Shown one piece after another: positions 1-7,995 of a stretch of DNA of 64,000 bases; position 1 is the first letter of the stretch, and the number at the start of each line of letters is the position of its first letter. The notes under the pieces are model-generated. The model had not been told where the DNA came from, ran no database searches, and worked only from the letters and a program-made list of their open reading frames with translations. The stretch comes from Aeromicrobium piscarium (GTDB taxonomy: Bacteria; Actinomycetota; Actinomycetes; Propionibacteriales; Nocardioidaceae), in contig NZ_VLNT01000002.1 of assembly GCF_007421815.1 (NCBI RefSeq), forward strand, positions 1-64,000. The letters run 5' to 3'. A program made the position numbers and the translations under genes.

Positions 1-103
1 AAGGTAGCGTCAGGCATGTCGAGGTCTTCCAGATGGATAGCGTGAGAACTTCCATCATCGGGAGACCTCGACGTCTATCGCCGGACCGACGCGCTCACTC
101 GTT

Positions 104-340
104 CTACACCCTCAACTGGGAAGAGCCGGGAAAGCTCTGAAGAAATCCCACCGGGTGCTGGTCGAGGACGGCCAGCCACATCCGGACCGGCGAGCGACCG
201 TCGAGCCGATCGGCCAGCACGTGGCGGGCATCCTCGATGCCCGCGAAGACCCGCGGGAACCAACGCAGCACATGTGGTTCGTTGCGCCAGCTCACCAGAA
301 TCGGAAGATCGGACTCGACGAACGAACGAAACTGCCACAT
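104..340 (-). pseudogene. Truncated GNAT acetyltransferase (N-terminal half)
   Basis: A 78-residue frame starting at ATG (340), 7 nt after the recX stop. The start MWQFRSFVESDLPILVSW, then EPHVLRWF and a PVGFLQSF strand, match the first half of RimJ/AAC(6')-type N-acetyltransferases. Those proteins run about 150-180 residues and carry the acetyl-CoA loop in the second half. Here the frame stops at 104, just after the strand that precedes that loop. No continuation is visible in the other frames down to position 1, and bases 1-103 show no recognisable gene. It is probably a decayed 3'-truncated gene; a sequencing frameshift is the alternative. Confidence 0.5.
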
Positions 341-347
341 CGACGTC

Positions 348-863
348 TCACTCGATGTCGTCGGCGGCCTCGTCCAGGGCCTCGCGTACCACCGCGAAGG
401 CGACCGACGAGCTATAACCCTTACGCGCCAGAAGACCCGCGAGACGCCGCATCTGCACCGTCCGGTCAAGGCCCCGCAAGCTCGGCAATCGGCGCTCGAC
501 CAACTGGCGTGCCGCCTGGTGCTCACCGTCGGTATCGACCTCATCGTCCAGTACCGTTCGGGCGAGCTCGTCGTCGATACCCTGACGGCGCAGCTCGACA
601 GCGAGGGCCGGCCGGGCGAGACCTTTGACCCGTTGACGCGATTCGACCCACGTCCGCGCGAAGCGCTCATCGTCGACGAGACCGACGGTCTCGAGCCGAT
701 CGAGCACCGCGGTGGCGACCTCCTCGGGAACCGCCTTCTTGGCCATCACTGTCGCCAAGTCCGCCCGGCTGCGGTCGCGATCGGTCAACCGATCGAGCGC
801 GACCGTCCGGGCGAACTCCTCCAGTTCGGTGCCGGTCAGCCCCTCGGCCGTCCGGCGCGCCAT
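348..863 (-). CDS. recX: Regulatory protein RecX
   Basis: 171 residues, normal for RecX, built from three-helix repeats (for example the GLVDDERFARTWVESR and GYSSSVAFAVVREALDE segments). RecX binds RecA filaments and limits recombinase activity. The ATG overlaps the recA stop by one base (TGATG), so it is translationally coupled to recA and shares its LexA-controlled transcript. The family and position are typical of actinobacteria. The start at 863 is supported by the overlap. Confidence 0.95.
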   Translation of the reverse strand: MARRTAEGLTGTELEEFARTVALDRLTDRDRSRADLATVMAKKAVPEEVATAVLDRLETVGLVDDERFARTWVESRQRVKGLARPALAVELRRQGIDDELARTVLDDEVDTDGEHQAARQLVERRLPSLRGLDRTVQMRRLAGLLARKGYSSSVAFAVVREALDEAADDIE

Positions 864-1939
864 CAGAAGTCTGCGGCCGACAGATCGCCGTCCTCGACGG
901 GCTCGTCGACCTGAGCGCCGATGCCGAGGTTCTCCTTGATGCGCTTCTCCAGCTCATTGGCCAGGTCCGGGTTGTCGCGCAGGAAGTTACGCGAGTTCTC
1001 CTTGCCCTGCCCGAGCTGGTCGCCCTCATAGGTGTACCAGGCACCCGCCTTGCGCACGAAGCCCGCGTCGACGCCGAGGTCGATGAGGCTGCCCTCGCGG
1101 CTGATCCCCTGGCCGTACATGATGTCGAACTCGGCCTGCTTGAAGGGCGGCGCCATCTTGTTCTTGACGACCTTGACGCGCGTGCGGTTACCGACCATGT
1201 CAGTGCCGTCCTTGAGCGTCTCGATACGGCGCACGTCCATACGCACCGACGCGTAGAACTTGAGCGCCTTGCCGCCGGTGGTGGTCTCGGGTGAACCGAA
1301 CATGACGCCGATCTTCTCGCGCAGCTGGTTGATGAAGATCGCCGTGGTACCCGAGCCGTTGATGGCACCCGTCATCTTGCGCAGCGCCTGGCTCATCAGC
1401 CGAGCCTGCAGACCCACGTGGCTGTCGCCCATCTCACCGTCGATCTCCGCTCGCGGTACGAGCGCGGCCACCGAGTCGATGACGATGATGTCCAGGGCGC
1501 CAGAGCGGATGAGCATATCGGCGATCTCGAGCGCCTGCTCCCCCGAGTCGGGCTGCGAGATCAGCAGGGCATCGGTGTCGACGCCGAGCTTACGGGCATA
1601 GTCCGGATCCAGCGCGTGCTCGGCATCGATGAACGCCGCGACACCGCCCGCTCGCTGAGCATTGGCGACAGCGTGTAGGGCGACCGTGGTCTTACCCGAG
1701 GACTCCGGGCCGTAGACCTCCACGATCCGGCCACGCGGCAGACCACCGATGCCGAGGGCGACGTCGAGCGCGACGGCACCGGTCGGGATCACCTCGATGG
1801 GTGCCTTGGTGCGGTCGCCCAGGCGCATGACCGCACCATTGCCGTACGAGCGAGAGATCTGGGCGATCGCGTTGTCGAGAGCCTTGTCCTTGTCGCCTTC
1901 GGCGCCGACGGGGGCCTTGGACGCGGTGTTCTTGGCCAT
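863..1939 (-). CDS. recA: Recombinase RecA
   Basis: The DNA-dependent ATPase for homologous recombination and LexA cleavage. Walker [10 protein letters not shown] lies at about residues 77-85 and the Walker B strand [12 protein letters not shown] near residue 155. The gene has no intein, unlike recA of M. tuberculosis. I start it at the ATG at 1939 (MAKNTASK, 358 residues), since RecA proteins begin shortly before the conserved ALDNAIAQI helix. A longer frame opens at 2005 but adds 22 unconserved residues. A LexA box and a -10 hexamer lie about 130 nt upstream. Confidence 0.98.
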   Translation of the reverse strand: MAKNTASKAPVGAEGDKDKALDNAIAQISRSYGNGAVMRLGDRTKAPIEVIPTGAVALDVALGIGGLPRGRIVEVYGPESSGKTTVALHAVANAQRAGGVAAFIDAEHALDPDYARKLGVDTDALLISQPDSGEQALEIADMLIRSGALDIIVIDSVAALVPRAEIDGEMGDSHVGLQARLMSQALRKMTGAINGSGTTAIFINQLREKIGVMFGSPETTTGGKALKFYASVRMDVRRIETLKDGTDMVGNRTRVKVVKNKMAPPFKQAEFDIMYGQGISREGSLIDLGVDAGFVRKAGAWYTYEGDQLGQGKENSRNFLRDNPDLANELEKRIKENLGIGAQVDEPVEDGDLSAADF

Positions 1940-2067
1940 GAGGCGGGTCCTGTTCTGTGTCGTGGGTGGCGGGCCATCTTCGACGGTAGAAGAACCCACT
2001 GACATTCGTGAGCCTCGTCGACTCGTCTGTGGATGACGGTTCTTCCTCGTCCAGCCTGTGGATCAAA

Positions 2068-2089
2068 GTCTAGGCGAACACGTGTTCGA
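2068..2089 (-). promoter_or_regulatory. LexA (SOS) box and -10 of recA
   Basis: CGAACACGTGTTCG at 2076-2089 is a perfect 14-nt palindrome. With its flanks it reads tCGAAC(N4)GTTCGc on the minus strand, the known actinobacterial SOS box form. Two bases downstream (minus strand) is TAGACT at 2068-2073, a strong actinobacterial -10 hexamer, so bound LexA would sit in the -35/spacer region of this promoter. No good -35 is visible 17 nt upstream. It explains DNA-damage induction of recA-recX. Confidence 0.85.
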
Positions 2090-2106
2090 TCGCGCGCGAC
2101 ACGCCG

Positions 2107-2496
2107 TCAGGCCACGAAGACGCAGAAGGGATGCCCCTGGGGATCGGCGTAGACGCGCAGCGGCTCCTCGGGATCGTCACTCCGGTCGAGCAGAAGCTCG
2201 GCCCGCAAGGCGAGCAGACGATCGTGCTCGGCGTCGAGTTCAGCGACATCTTCGACCGTCAGGTCGAGGTGGATCTGCTGCGGAACCGTGCCATCCGGCC
2301 ACGTGGCGCGCGTCAGCTGCTCAACCCGCTGGAAGGCGAGCCCGGGGCCGCCGTCCGGATGACGAAGGACCAGCCACTCGGGCCGTGGACCGGAGTCCGC
2401 GTCACCGGAGCGGTAACGCCAGCCGAGCACCTGGCGCCAGAACTCCGCGAGGCCCCGCGGGTCCATCGTGTCCAGGACCGTCTGTCGCAGTCGCAA
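2107..2496 (-). CDS. VOC-family (glyoxalase-like) protein
   Basis: 129 residues with the paired beta-alpha-beta-beta-beta modules of the vicinal oxygen chelate fold: MDPRGLAEFWRQVLGW at the start of module one, QQIHLDLTVEDV opening module two, and a terminal YADPQGHPFCVF. The second half resembles glyoxalase-like domain 6 proteins, common small actinobacterial proteins of unknown substrate. It lies between recA and DUF3046, 6 nt from the latter, so it is probably cotranscribed with the ClgR/DUF3046 genes. No specific substrate can be assigned. Confidence 0.8.
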   Translation of the reverse strand: MRLRQTVLDTMDPRGLAEFWRQVLGWRYRSGDADSGPRPEWLVLRHPDGGPGLAFQRVEQLTRATWPDGTVPQQIHLDLTVEDVAELDAEHDRLLALRAELLLDRSDDPEEPLRVYADPQGHPFCVFVA

Positions 2497-2502
2497 CGCG
2501 AC

Positions 2503-2697
2503 TCACCGCTCCGAGGCCGGCAGCTCGAGGACGGCATGGACGGCGCGCCAGACGCGCTGCGGCGGCACCCCGGCATCGAGGGCCTCGTCGACGGTGCGGT
2601 CGCCCAACGCGGCGATCGACTGCTGTGAGGCCCAGGAGGCCGAGTACGCGCTGCCGAGGTGCTGGTCCATCCGCGCCCAGAACTCGCTGTGGCGCAT
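2503..2697 (-). CDS. DUF3046 family protein
   Basis: 64 residues beginning [19 protein letters not shown], with the conserved RVWRAVHAVLELP near the end. This is the small actinobacterial DUF3046 family, almost always found between clgR and recA. Function is unknown. The ATG overlaps the stop of the upstream clgR by one base, indicating translational coupling. Identification is from sequence pattern and position. Confidence 0.88.
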   Translation of the reverse strand: MRHSEFWARMDQHLGSAYSASWASQQSIAALGDRTVDEALDAGVPPQRVWRAVHAVLELPASER

Positions 2698-2993
2698 CAG
2701 GCGGCCGAGACCTCGACCTTGCTCGGAGCGATGCTGGAGACCGTGGCCAGCTCGGCGGCCTCCTCGACCTCCATCAGGGAGCTGACGTCCAGCAGGACCT
2801 TGCTGAGCGGCACGTCCAGGGCGGTGGCCAAAGCGGCGAGCAGCTCCGAACTGGGCTCCTTCTGGCCGCGTTCGACCTCCGAGATATAGCCCAGACTCAC
2901 CCGTGCTCGCGCCGAGACATCGCGCAGTGTGAGGCCCTGCGCCAGCCGGCGCGCGCGGAGCACTTCGCCGACGAGCTGTCGCATCGTGGTCAT
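2697..2993 (-). CDS. clgR: XRE-type transcription factor ClgR
   Basis: 98 residues with one helix-turn-helix at about residues 7-65 ([20 protein letters not shown], then [20 protein letters not shown]), matching ClgR, the activator of clpP/clpC and other proteolysis genes in actinobacteria. The length equals that of short ClgR proteins. The position between cinA/pgsA and recA is the conserved one. ClgR is usually itself degraded by Clp; the small C-terminal residues here (VEVSAA) would suit recognition by ClpXP, which is inference. Confidence 0.88.
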   Translation of the reverse strand: MTTMRQLVGEVLRARRLAQGLTLRDVSARARVSLGYISEVERGQKEPSSELLAALATALDVPLSKVLLDVSSLMEVEEAAELATVSSIAPSKVEVSAA

Positions 2994-3024
2994 GGGCTCC
3001 TCCTGACGTGGTCTTCGCCTGTGG

Positions 3025-3513
3025 TCAACGCGGACCGGAACCCGCTTGTTCCCTCAGCCTAGCGCCCAGCAGTGACAGCGCCGCGTCCACCGCCCCGGAA
3101 CGGACCTGTTTCCGATCGCCGGAGAGATGGAGCTCCTCGGCGATCGCGACATCATCGGGCCCCGCCACGGCTACGAAGACCGTGCCTTGTGCACGACCCT
3201 CGGAGGGCCCGGGACCTGCCACGCCGGTCGTGCTCACGCCCCAGTCGGCGTCGAACTCGCGACGGGCCCCCGCGGCGAGAGCGGTCGCGACCTCCGCGCA
3301 CACCGTGCCGCGCTCCGCGATCAGCTCGGGGGGAACACCGAGCAGGGCGGACTTCATCTCCGGCTGATAGGCGACGATCCCTCCGCGGACGACCTCCGAC
3401 GCGCCGGGAGGATCGACCAGCGCGGCGCACACCAGGCCACCGGTCAGGGACTCGGCAGTGGCGACGTGCTGGCCGGCGGCGGTCAGCGACGCGACGATCT
3501 CCTCGGCCTTCAC
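3025..3513 (-). CDS. CinA C-terminal domain: nicotinamide-nucleotide amidohydrolase
   Basis: 162 residues made only of the CinA C-terminal domain (PncC type), which deamidates NMN to NaMN in the pyridine nucleotide salvage cycle. Diagnostic stretches are [17 protein letters not shown] (active-site serine), [24 protein letters not shown] and [13 protein letters not shown]. The GTG at 3513 is chosen because its GTGA overlaps the pgsA stop by 4 nt. A longer frame up to 4146 is antisense to nothing but lies within pgsA in another frame and is not conserved. Confidence 0.9.
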   Translation of the reverse strand: MKAEEIVASLTAAGQHVATAESLTGGLVCAALVDPPGASEVVRGGIVAYQPEMKSALLGVPPELIAERGTVCAEVATALAAGARREFDADWGVSTTGVAGPGPSEGRAQGTVFVAVAGPDDVAIAEELHLSGDRKQVRSGAVDAALSLLGARLREQAGSGPR

Positions 3514-4112
3514 CGTGCCGGCGTCCTGGAGAGCCGACGTGCCTCGACGACGTACTGCACACCGGTAACGACCGTGACGACCACCGTGGCGGCCATCACA
3601 CCGTGCGTCACCCACCGGAGCAGATCCGAGACGAGGTTGTCCCAGAGCTCGAAGGGCAGCAGATATCCAGCGATGGCGAAGGCCTGCAGGACGGTCTTGA
3701 GCTTGCCGCCACGGCTCGCGGGCATCACCACGCCCCGTCGGACCATGAAGAACCTCATGACGGTGATACCCCACTCGCGCACGAGCATGAGGATTGTGAC
3801 CGTCCAGAACAGCCAGTGGTCGAAGATGATCGCCAGCCCGACGAAGGCCATGCCGGTGAGGGCCTTGTCGGCGATCGGGTCGGCGATCTTGCCGAAATCG
3901 GTGATCAGACCGTGCTTGCGCGCCAGATCGCCGTCGATCTTGTCGGTCGCCATCAGCAGGACGAAGGCGACCCACGACCAGACGCGCAGCCACTCGTCCT
4001 GCCCGCCGTCGATGAGCAGCAGCCAGCCGAACAGCGGGACGCCGAGGATCCGGATCACCGTCAACACGTTCGCGATGTTGAGGTTGCTCGGAGCAGCGTC
4101 CTTCTCGGTCAT
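3510..4112 (-). CDS. pgsA: CDP-diacylglycerol--glycerol-3-phosphate 3-phosphatidyltransferase
   Basis: 200-residue inner membrane enzyme that makes phosphatidylglycerol phosphate. The CDP-alcohol phosphotransferase motif D-x2-DG-x2-AR-x8-G-x3-D-x3-D is complete (DKIDGDLAR, then GKIADPIAD) at about residues 57-80. At least four hydrophobic helices are present. Its 3' end overlaps the cinA domain gene. In actinobacteria this pgsA paralogue (PgsA3-like) sits at this locus; a related lipid head-group substrate cannot be excluded. Confidence 0.9.
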   Translation of the reverse strand: MTEKDAAPSNLNIANVLTVIRILGVPLFGWLLLIDGGQDEWLRVWSWVAFVLLMATDKIDGDLARKHGLITDFGKIADPIADKALTGMAFVGLAIIFDHWLFWTVTILMLVREWGITVMRFFMVRRGVVMPASRGGKLKTVLQAFAIAGYLLPFELWDNLVSDLLRWVTHGVMAATVVVTVVTGVQYVVEARRLSRTPAR

Positions 4113-4187
4113 GGTGTTCAGTATGGAGTACGCCGGAAGCCCTCAACCGGCCCGCCCTCGGACTCCCCCACCGATCTAGGGCACGGC

Positions 4188-4302
4188 GCGGTGGTTAGGC
4201 GTCCATTCCCCGCTGGCCGCGGTGGGACAGCGTCCATCTGATCCTCGGGGAAGGACGCTCACCCACCGCTCGCCGTCGAGGATGGACGCCTACTCACCGC
4301 CC
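4188..4302. repeat. 31-nt periodic palindromic repeat locus A1
   Basis: Two inverted units begin at 4188 (GCGGTGGTTAGGCGTCC) and 4219 (GCGGTGGGACAGCGTCC), 31 nt apart. Two opposite units begin at 4253 (GGACGCTCACCCACCGC) and 4284 (GGACGCCTACTCACCGC), also 31 nt apart. The halves pair as nested inverted repeats. The locus fills the gap between the ftsK stop (4310) and the pgsA start (4112). It shares its GCGTCCATTCC / GGACGC core with locus A7. Confidence 0.85.
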
Positions 4303-4309
4303 AGGGGGC

Positions 4310-6811
4310 TCAGCCGGCCTGGATGCTGGCGAGCATGTCGGGGAGGTCATCGGGCTTGACGAGCACGTCACGGGCCTTCGAGCCCTCGCTCGGCCCGACC
4401 ACACCGCGGCTCTCCAGGATGTCCATCAGACGACCCGCCTTGGCGAAGCCCACACGCAGCTTGCGCTGCAGCATCGAGGTGGAGCCGAACTGCGTGTTGA
4501 CCACCAGCTCGACCGCCTGCAGCACGAGATCCATGTCGTCGCCGATGTCATCGTCGAGCTCCCGCTTGGCCTGCTGCGGAGCCGTGACATCCTCGCGATA
4601 CGAGGGTTTCAGCTGTTCCTTGCAGTGCTCGACCAGCGTCTGGATCTCACTCTCGTTGATCCAGGCCCCCTGCATGCGCATCGCCTTGTTAGCGCCCATC
4701 GGCAGGAACAGGCCATCGCCCTGGCCGACGAGCTTCTCGGCTCCTGGCTGGTCGAGGATGACCCGGCTGTCGGCCAGCGAGCTCGTGGCGAATGCCAGCC
4801 GGCTCGGGACATTGGCCTTGATCAGGCCGGTCACGACGTCCACGCTGGGGCGCTGGGTGGCCAGCACGAGGTGGATGCCCGCGGCACGCGCCAGCTGGGT
4901 GATGCGCACGATCGCGTCCTCGACGTCGCGGGGGGCGACCATCATGAGGTCCGCGAGCTCGTCGACCACGACGAGGAGGTACGGGTAGGGCGCGAGCACC
5001 CGCTCACTGCCCGGCGGCGGCTGCAGCTTGCCCGATGAGACGGCCTTGTTGAAGTCGTCGATGTGCCGGTAGCCGAAGGCCGCGAGATCGTCGTATCGCA
5101 GATCCATCTCCCGGACGACCCATTGCAGGGCCTCGGCCGCCTTCTTCGGATTGGTGATGATCGGCGTGATGAGATGCGGGATGCCCTCATAGGCCGTCAG
5201 CTCGACGCGCTTGGGGTCGACGAGGATCATCCGGACCTCGTCGGGCGTCGCCCGCATCAGCAGCGAGCTGATCATCGAGTTGACGAAGCTCGACTTACCC
5301 GAGCCGGTGGCACCCGCGACCAGCATGTGGGGCATCTTGGCGAGATTCGCCAGCACGAAGCCGCCCTCGACGTCCTTGCCGAGACCGATGACCATCGGGT
5401 GGTGGTCGCCGCGTGCCTTGCTCGACCGGAGGACATCGCCGAGCGAGACCATCTCCTTGTCGACATTCGGGATCTCGATGCCGATCGCCGACTTGCCCGG
5501 GATGGGGCTGAGGATACGCACCTCATTGGAGGCCACGGCGTACGAGATGTTCTTGCTGAGGGCGGTGACCTTCTCGACTTTGACGGCCGGGCCGAGCTCG
5601 ACCTCGTAGCGGGTGACCGTCGGTCCGCGCGTGTACCCGGTGACGGTGGCGTCGATCTTGAACTGCTCGAGCACCTCGGTGAGCCGGTCGACCACGGCAT
5701 CGGACGCCGAGGTGCGCGCCTTGGGCGGCGTGCCCTCGCGGAGGGCACCCGGGTCGGGCAGGGTGTAGACGATGTCGCCCGAGAGCGCCAGCTGCTCGGC
5801 ACGGACCGGGATCGGCTCGATCGGCTTGCTCGACGCCGGCGCGGGCGGTGCGGCGGGCTCCTCCTCCATCGCCGACAGCGGAGCGGGCTCGGGCACGTCG
5901 ATATCGTGTCCGGCCGCGATATCGACCGCGTCAGGCTCCCCCGGCCCTTCGACGAGGGGATTGTCGAAGGGCTCGTCGGCGGCGTCGAAGGTCGTGCGGG
6001 GGTGGCGCTTGCGCGCCGGGGTGGTCGGCGCCGGCTCAGGATCGGCCTCGTCGGCGTCCCGATGGCGCCCCAGCAGACGGTCGCGTCCGGCCCGCAACCG
6101 CCCCGGTACCGCGTACAGCGGCGTGCCCGTCACCACGAGCACCCCGAAGATCGTCAGCAGCACCAGCAGCGGCGCGACCACGAAGGGACTCTTGAGCAGG
6201 TCGATGAGGATCGCCGAGAACAGGAAGCCGATGGCGCCACCGGCCTCCCCCATGCTGCCCGCGCCGTCGCCCGGGCGCGGGACGTCATGTGCGAGGTGCA
6301 CGAGTCCGAGAACACCGCCGCAGATCGCGCTCCAGCCGATCACCTGCCGGCCGACGGGGCCGTTGCGGTCGGGGTGGCGCAACGTACGCCAGGCGATGAC
6401 CACCAGGACGATGGGGATCGCCCAGGCGAGCAGGCCGACTGTGCCCGTAGCCGCCTGGCGGACTCCCCTGCCCACAGCGCCCGAGACATCCCACCACACC
6501 GCCGCGGCGGTCACGATCGCGATCGCGAGAATCGCGAATCCGACGCCGTCGCGGCGCTGCGCTGGGTCCAGCTCCTTGGCGCCCGTGCCGACGCTGCGCG
6601 CGACAGCCCCGGTGGCGCCGGAGATGCCGGACCAGACCGCCCGTACTCCACGCCCCACCGCCTGCACCGCGGTGCCCGCGGGGCTGGGGCCGGAACGCGC
6701 AGCGGACTTGGGCGCAGGCTTGCGCGCCTGCGGCTTCTTCGCCGCAGGCTTCTTACGGGCCTGGCCTCCGGACGGTCGCTTCTGCGACGGGGAAGACGTT
6801 CGGGTCGCCAT
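4310..6811 (-). CDS. ftsK: DNA translocase FtsK/SpoIIIE
   Basis: 833 residues. A basic low-complexity N-terminus (about 1-50) is followed by four membrane segments (about 85-235), an acidic/proline linker, and the FtsK alpha-beta motor domain. Walker [12 protein letters not shown] is near residue 500 and Walker [15 protein letters not shown] near residue 605. A C-terminal gamma winged helix (about 770-830, [20 protein letters not shown]) reads KOPS-like sites. It pumps chromosomal DNA across the division septum with XerCD; xerC is present at 59.1 kb. The start ATG follows directly from the basic N-terminus. Confidence 0.97.
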   Translation of the reverse strand: MATRTSSPSQKRPSGGQARKKPAAKKPQARKPAPKSAARSGPSPAGTAVQAVGRGVRAVWSGISGATGAVARSVGTGAKELDPAQRRDGVGFAILAIAIVTAAAVWWDVSGAVGRGVRQAATGTVGLLAWAIPIVLVVIAWRTLRHPDRNGPVGRQVIGWSAICGGVLGLVHLAHDVPRPGDGAGSMGEAGGAIGFLFSAILIDLLKSPFVVAPLLVLLTIFGVLVVTGTPLYAVPGRLRAGRDRLLGRHRDADEADPEPAPTTPARKRHPRTTFDAADEPFDNPLVEGPGEPDAVDIAAGHDIDVPEPAPLSAMEEEPAAPPAPASSKPIEPIPVRAEQLALSGDIVYTLPDPGALREGTPPKARTSASDAVVDRLTEVLEQFKIDATVTGYTRGPTVTRYEVELGPAVKVEKVTALSKNISYAVASNEVRILSPIPGKSAIGIEIPNVDKEMVSLGDVLRSSKARGDHHPMVIGLGKDVEGGFVLANLAKMPHMLVAGATGSGKSSFVNSMISSLLMRATPDEVRMILVDPKRVELTAYEGIPHLITPIITNPKKAAEALQWVVREMDLRYDDLAAFGYRHIDDFNKAVSSGKLQPPPGSERVLAPYPYLLVVVDELADLMMVAPRDVEDAIVRITQLARAAGIHLVLATQRPSVDVVTGLIKANVPSRLAFATSSLADSRVILDQPGAEKLVGQGDGLFLPMGANKAMRMQGAWINESEIQTLVEHCKEQLKPSYREDVTAPQQAKRELDDDIGDDMDLVLQAVELVVNTQFGSTSMLQRKLRVGFAKAGRLMDILESRGVVGPSEGSKARDVLVKPDDLPDMLASIQAG

Positions 6812-6955
6812 GTTCCAAGGCTAAACCACGACTCGAGGGTTGCCCGGTTCCGACACTCCCCTCCCCCTGGCCCACGGCTCCGGATATGGCCGGTGATCCC
6901 ACCGTGACCTGTCGTCGACGGTCCCCGGCCGCCGGCACGAGGCGTGCGCGGGCGA

Positions 6956-7135
6956 GCGGTGCCTGGGCGAGCGGTGCGTGGTCAACCATCGATATCCCCC
7001 GGACACGCCGAGGGGGCGCACGTGGAGGTTGATCGGTCACCGATATCGAGGGTGGGCGGATCCCGGTGCCTGGCCAACCACGGACCTCCGCCGGACACAG
7101 CAGGCGGCGCACGTGGTGGTCGACCACACACCGCC
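6956..7135. repeat. Palindromic repeat locus A2 (tandem ~74-nt modules)
   Basis: The 369-nt gap between ftsK and the next gene holds two similar ~74-nt modules, 6971-7044 and 7063-7135. Each is an imperfect inverted repeat: GCGGTGCGTGGTCAACC (6971) or CCGGTGCCTGGCCAACC (7063) on the left, a shared CCGGACAC in the middle, and GGTTGATCGGTCACCGA (7027) or GGTCGACCACACACCGC (7118) on the right. A short GCGGTGCC copy starts at 6956. The unit ends match the other A loci but spacing here is about 91-92 nt. No convincing gene lies in the gap. Confidence 0.75.
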
Positions 7136-7180
7136 CACGAGCAGGGGTGGCATCAGCAGACCGCCCCTGACCGACGTGGG

Positions 7181-7879
7181 TCACCGGCCCATCGCGAGCG
7201 ATGATCCGCGCGCGGTGGCACGGGCGAGCACGAGCGAGATCACCCCGGGCTCGCCGGCACCGGCGCTGAGAAGCGGTGCCGTCACCACATCGGCTCCCAA
7301 CCGGCCGATGCGGCTCGTCGCCTGCGACATCGTCAACGCGTAGATCGAGACGACGACGCGCCGCTGATACGCCCGGGCGATGTCGATCGCCTCTGCCAGC
7401 TCCGGCCCGCTCATGTCACCGGCGACATGCACCCGACCGCCCCAGACCGCGCTGAGCAGTCGCGCTGCCTTCGCGATGTCGTGCCGGGCGCGCACCGAAC
7501 CCGCGGGACCGGCCGCGAGCACGATCGAATCGCCCGGCCGCGCTCCCGCCTCGATCAGCCTCCGCACCCCGAGCTCGGCGAGCAACCAGTCCGGTCCGAT
7601 CGGCGCCGCCACCGTGACACCCGGCAGCGCCGAGGCGAGATGCCGGAGCCGCGCCTCCACCTCGTCGTCATGCCAGAGCGTCAACGGCACCACGACCCGC
7701 CGGCCAGGAAGCTGCGCCACGACCTCGGCGACGTCCGGGTGCTGGGTGCCGACGAAGGCGTCGACGACATCGAACTCCCGCGTCTCGCGCCGAACACCCT
7801 GCACCACGGATGCAAGCGCGGCGCGCCCCGCATGCGTCTCGACGCCCTGCGCGCACACCACCAAGGTGGCCTTCGTCAT
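7181..7879 (-). CDS. CbiX/sirohydrochlorin chelatase-like protein
   Basis: 232 residues with the two-lobed CbiX/SirB-type chelatase fold: LVVCAQGVETHAGRAALASV, then RRVVVPLTLWHDDEV, and a second half with GRVHVAGDMSG. The family inserts cobalt or iron into sirohydrochlorin. The usual N-terminal metal-binding histidine (H-G-S-R after the first strand) is replaced by AQG, while a histidine remains in the LTLWHDDE loop, so chelatase activity is uncertain. No cobalamin or siroheme genes adjoin. It lies between rnj and ftsK. Confidence 0.65.
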   Translation of the reverse strand: MTKATLVVCAQGVETHAGRAALASVVQGVRRETREFDVVDAFVGTQHPDVAEVVAQLPGRRVVVPLTLWHDDEVEARLRHLASALPGVTVAAPIGPDWLLAELGVRRLIEAGARPGDSIVLAAGPAGSVRARHDIAKAARLLSAVWGGRVHVAGDMSGPELAEAIDIARAYQRRVVVSIYALTMSQATSRIGRLGADVVTAPLLSAGAGEPGVISLVLARATARGSSLAMGR

Positions 7880-7995
7880 CTCTCATCCCCGATCGGCGCG
7901 GCCCGGGTGGCCGCCTCCCGACCAGGGTGACGAGCGGCTGTTTCGCTGAGGTTAAGCGTGGTGACGGAACCGGTTACGAACCGAGAACCGCCGGC

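Noticed and set aside
1939..2005. Longer RecA start at 2005
   Set aside because: Adds 22 residues without similarity to RecA; the internal ATG fits the family length.
5063..6907. A 614-codon plus-strand frame opposite ftsK
   Set aside because: Shadow of ftsK, which has all its domains on the minus strand.
6753..7184. A 143-codon minus frame spanning the ftsK start and repeat locus A2
   Set aside because: Made of repeat sequence and low-complexity residues, overlaps the ftsK start, no family resemblance.
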